Positions 32,531 to 33,845 of a stretch of DNA of 33,845 bases are shown here, piece after piece. The stretch is taken from assembly GCA_910576865.1 (NCBI GenBank), contig CAJTKE010000024.1, forward strand, positions 1 to 33,845, written 5' to 3'. Position 1 is the first letter of the stretch. Each line of letters starts with the position of its first letter. The notes under the pieces are model-generated. The model was given only the letters and a program-made list of their open reading frames with translations. It was not told the origin of the DNA and did no database searches. Origin of the DNA: an uncultured Oscillibacter sp. Its GTDB lineage: Bacteria > Bacillota > Clostridia > Oscillospirales > Oscillospiraceae. The position numbers and the translations under genes were made by a program.

Positions 32531-33050
32531 AGATATAGCCCTCCTTTTCCAGCCGTTCTTTCAGCATGGCCCTGCCCCGCAGGACCCGCGTGGATACCGC
32601 GGACTCGCTGATGTGGAGCCGCCGGGCGATGTCCCGGTTGGACCGCTCCTCCACCAGCTTGAGCTCCAGGACCCGCCGGTAGTTCTCCGGCAGGGAGCGG
32701 ATCAGGGAGATCAGATAACGGTACTCCTCCTGGCCGTCCTCCCGGGCGGGCGGGTCCCAGTCCTCCGGCAGGGCGGTGGTCCGCCCCTCCAGGCGGAGCA
32801 TGTCCAGGGCGCAGTTCTTGGCGGCGGTGACCGCGTAGCCCTCCGTCTCCTTCCAGGGCAGGGCGGAAATCCGGTCCCAGTTCTGCACCAGCTTGAGCCA
32901 GGTCTGCTGGGCGGCGTCCTCCGCCTGGGTGGGGTCCCCCAGGATGCGGAGGACCACCGCGTAGATTTTTTTCTCGTGAGCCTCAAAAAGCCGCGTGAAC
33001 CGCCGCTGGTCCTGTTCGGTCTCCAGCATGGCGAGGCAGATCGCAAGCAT
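32517..33050 (-). CDS. ECF-type RNA polymerase sigma factor
   Basis: A 177-residue sigma-70-family protein with the two ECF domains. Region 2 covers about residues 17-85 (FEAHEKKIYAVVLRILGDPTQAEDAAQQTWLKL, then AAKNCALDMLR). Region 4 covers about 120-170 (LPENYRRVLELKLVEERSNRDIARRLHISESAVSTRVLRGRAML). It would direct polymerase to its own set of promoters, probably including genes for envelope or stress response. ATG 33050 follows AGGAGGAG. It is first in an operon with the anti-sigma-like and DUF4367-like genes. Confidence 0.92.
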   Translation of the reverse strand: MLAICLAMLETEQDQRRFTRLFEAHEKKIYAVVLRILGDPTQAEDAAQQTWLKLVQNWDRISALPWKETEGYAVTAAKNCALDMLRLEGRTTALPEDWDPPAREDGQEEYRYLISLIRSLPENYRRVLELKLVEERSNRDIARRLHISESAVSTRVLRGRAMLKERLEKEGYIYDAV

Positions 33051-33167
33051 GAACGCTCTCCTCCTTTTCGGTTGAATTGGCGCCTCTTCACCTTGTAAAC
33101 GGCGGAGGAGGGAAAAGTATCACAGCGAAAGAGAAAAAATTTTCACTCCGCCCAATGACAGTTTCTC

Positions 33168-33195
33168 AGTATACCACAGGCGGACCGCGCGTCAA
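33168..33195 (-). promoter_or_regulatory. Promoter of the ECF sigma operon
   Basis: On the minus strand TTGACG (33190-33195), 16-base spacer, TATACT (33168-33173) with an upstream TG. It is a housekeeping-type promoter about 120 bases before the ATG; no obvious ECF-type self-promoter was seen. The 309-base gap 33051-33359 holds this and the spore-gene promoter only. Confidence 0.7.
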
Positions 33196-33270
33196 AGCGG
33201 GAATGCCGTTCGGGGCGATGGCGGCCCGCTTTGCAAACCGCCGTCAGAAAAAATTACCGCCAGCAAAACA

Positions 33271-33299
33271 GCATATTCACGCTTCTTCGAGTCAAACTA
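33271..33299 (+). promoter_or_regulatory. Sigma-G-like promoter of the spore-protein gene
   Basis: GCATA (33271-33275), 17-base spacer and CAAACTA (33293-33299) resemble the forespore sigma-G consensus (GHATR, then CATnnTA). It lies about 60 bases before the start codon of a spore protein. Confidence 0.6.
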
Positions 33300-33359
33300 T
33301 GCTCGCGATACCCAAGTGACCCGCAAACGCATGATTTGATGAAAAGGAGAGATTTGATT

Positions 33360-33623
33360 ATGTCCAGCAAGAATACCAACAAGCTCAATGTCCCCGAGGC
33401 CCGCAGCGCCATGGACAAGTTCAAGATGGAGGCCGCTTCCGAGGTTGGCGTCAACCTGAAGGAGGGCTACAACGGCGACCTGACCAGCCGCGAGGCCGGC
33501 TCCGTCGGCGGCCAGATGGTCAAGAAGATGATACCCGTACGAACCGCGAGCTTTGCGCGGGCGGATAGAACGGCTATAGGGCATCGGGTGATGGTTACAT
33601 ACCGGTGGCAGGTGCGGGTGTAG
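33360..33623 (+). pseudogene. Alpha/beta-type small acid-soluble spore protein with replaced C-terminus
   Basis: The first 58 residues are a typical alpha/beta SASP, which coats spore DNA: EVGVNLKEGYNGDLTSREAGSVGGQMVKKMI. A normal protein would end within about ten more residues (an ESYEQ-like tail). Instead, from about 33534 the frame continues into unrelated, Arg-rich sequence to a stop at 33621-33623. Start ATG 33360 follows AAAAGGAG. The abrupt change suggests insertion of another element or a rearrangement in the last codons. The DNA-binding core is complete, so partial function is possible. Its presence shows the organism forms endospores. Confidence 0.75.
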
Positions 33624-33714
33624 CGAGGAAAACAGGAAACCTGCTTATAAAGAACAGACCGGGATCTCCCCAAAAATGAACCGCTCCCGGTCAAGAGGAC
33701 AGGGAAAAAATATA
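33534..33714 (+). other. Unidentified structured segment after the spore-protein junction
   Basis: This segment starts where the spore-protein sequence stops and ends where the repeat begins. It contains hairpin-forming pairs: CCGCG (33544-33548) with CGCGG (33556-33560), CAGG-AAA-CCTG near 33633-33643, and GACCGGGA (33657-33664) with TCCCGGTC (33685-33692). A structured RNA or the end of a mobile element would fit. No known family was recognised. Confidence 0.4.
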
Positions 33715-33765
33715 AAGGAAGCACTGATTAAAGCCGGTAAAAGCCAGGCAAACAGACAAAGGTAA
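33676..33765 (+). other. Very short basic open frame entering the repeat
   Basis: ATG 33676 opens 29 codons ending IKEALIKAGKSQANRQR. The last 17 residues and the stop are shared with the left repeat copy. It has no convincing ribosome site, so it may be the end of a longer element protein or chance. Confidence 0.2.
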
Positions 33766-33785
33766 AGGAAACGACCAATAAAGGG
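33710..33785 (+). repeat. Right copy of the 71-bp inverted repeat
   Basis: 33715-33785 is the reverse complement of 5-75 without mismatch; 33710-33714 extends the match with one difference. Past 33785 the copies differ. The last 60 bases of the window show nothing recognisable. Confidence 0.85.
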
Positions 33786-33845
33786 CCATATTGGGGGATG
33801 AATTCCTCGCTTTTCCAGTCCCAGCCCGGTCGAAGGGCGCAAAAA

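Noticed and set aside
33534..33845. Group II intron or IS element at the right end
   Set aside because: No convincing GTGYG-type intron start, domain V, reverse transcriptase or transposase can be seen in the available bases. The segment is left unidentified.
1..33845. CRISPR arrays, tRNA or rRNA genes
   Set aside because: No regularly spaced repeats, cloverleaf sequences or rRNA-like stretches were noticed on either strand. A covariance-model search would be needed to exclude small RNAs.

Overview
The window looks like chromosomal DNA from a spore-forming, GC-rich member of the Clostridia, most likely an anaerobe of the gut Oscillospiraceae type. The pointers are an alpha/beta-type small acid-soluble spore protein gene with a sigma-G-like promoter, AGGAGG ribosome sites, housekeeping-type promoters, several TTG starts, and only anaerobic-style redox enzymes (an old-yellow-enzyme/Fe-S flavoprotein and a molybdoenzyme with a poly-[4Fe-4S] partner). 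No rRNA, tRNA, CRISPR array, phage module or recognisable transposase gene was found.

Layout. (1) 131-9193, plus strand: a complete branched-chain-amino-acid-type (Liv) ABC importer (livJ, livH, livM, livG, livF). It is followed without a clear break by two TIM-barrel sugar isomerase/epimerase-like proteins, a cupin, a 3-hydroxyacyl-CoA/L-gulonate-type dehydrogenase and a zinc alcohol dehydrogenase. This reads as one uptake-and-oxidation unit for an unknown hydroxy- or sugar-acid. (2) 9207-13151: a perfect-stem terminator, an SLC13-type anion transporter (minus strand), then a molybdenum-cofactor block on the plus strand: a decayed mobB-moeA fusion and an intact mobA. (3) 13174-17288: a broken opine-dehydrogenase-like gene, a divergent enoate reductase and a LysR regulator. 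(4) 17360-25728, minus strand: a tight seven-gene operon. It encodes two Asp/Glu-racemase/maleate-isomerase-like paralogues, two MmgE/PrpD paralogues, and a soluble three-subunit complex (FAD/NAD(P) flavoprotein, molybdopterin catalytic subunit, multi-[4Fe-4S] ferredoxin). (5) 25961-29507, minus strand: a frameshifted membrane carrier, an M20 amidohydrolase and an ornithine-cyclodeaminase-family enzyme. (6) 29681-33050, minus strand: a lipoprotein cyclophilin and an ECF sigma/anti-sigma/DUF4367-like operon. (7) 33360 to the end: a spore-protein gene whose C-terminus is replaced by foreign-looking sequence, then a repeat that also occurs inverted at bases 5-75.

How the parts fit. The molybdoenzyme needs a guanylylated molybdopterin cofactor, which explains mobA nearby. 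The enoate reductase, PrpD pair and racemase pair together suggest reduction, dehydration/decarboxylation and isomerisation of a small polycarboxylate or unsaturated acid. The SLC13-type carrier and the Liv importer are candidate entry routes. Five metabolic genes or operons share an unusual -35 block (CGATTGG or CATTGG), hinting at common control.

Three loci carry reading-frame damage: mobB-moeA, the opine-dehydrogenase-like gene and the membrane carrier. The carrier is disrupted by a clean 8-bp tandem duplication. These could be real decay, reversible slippage or assembly error.
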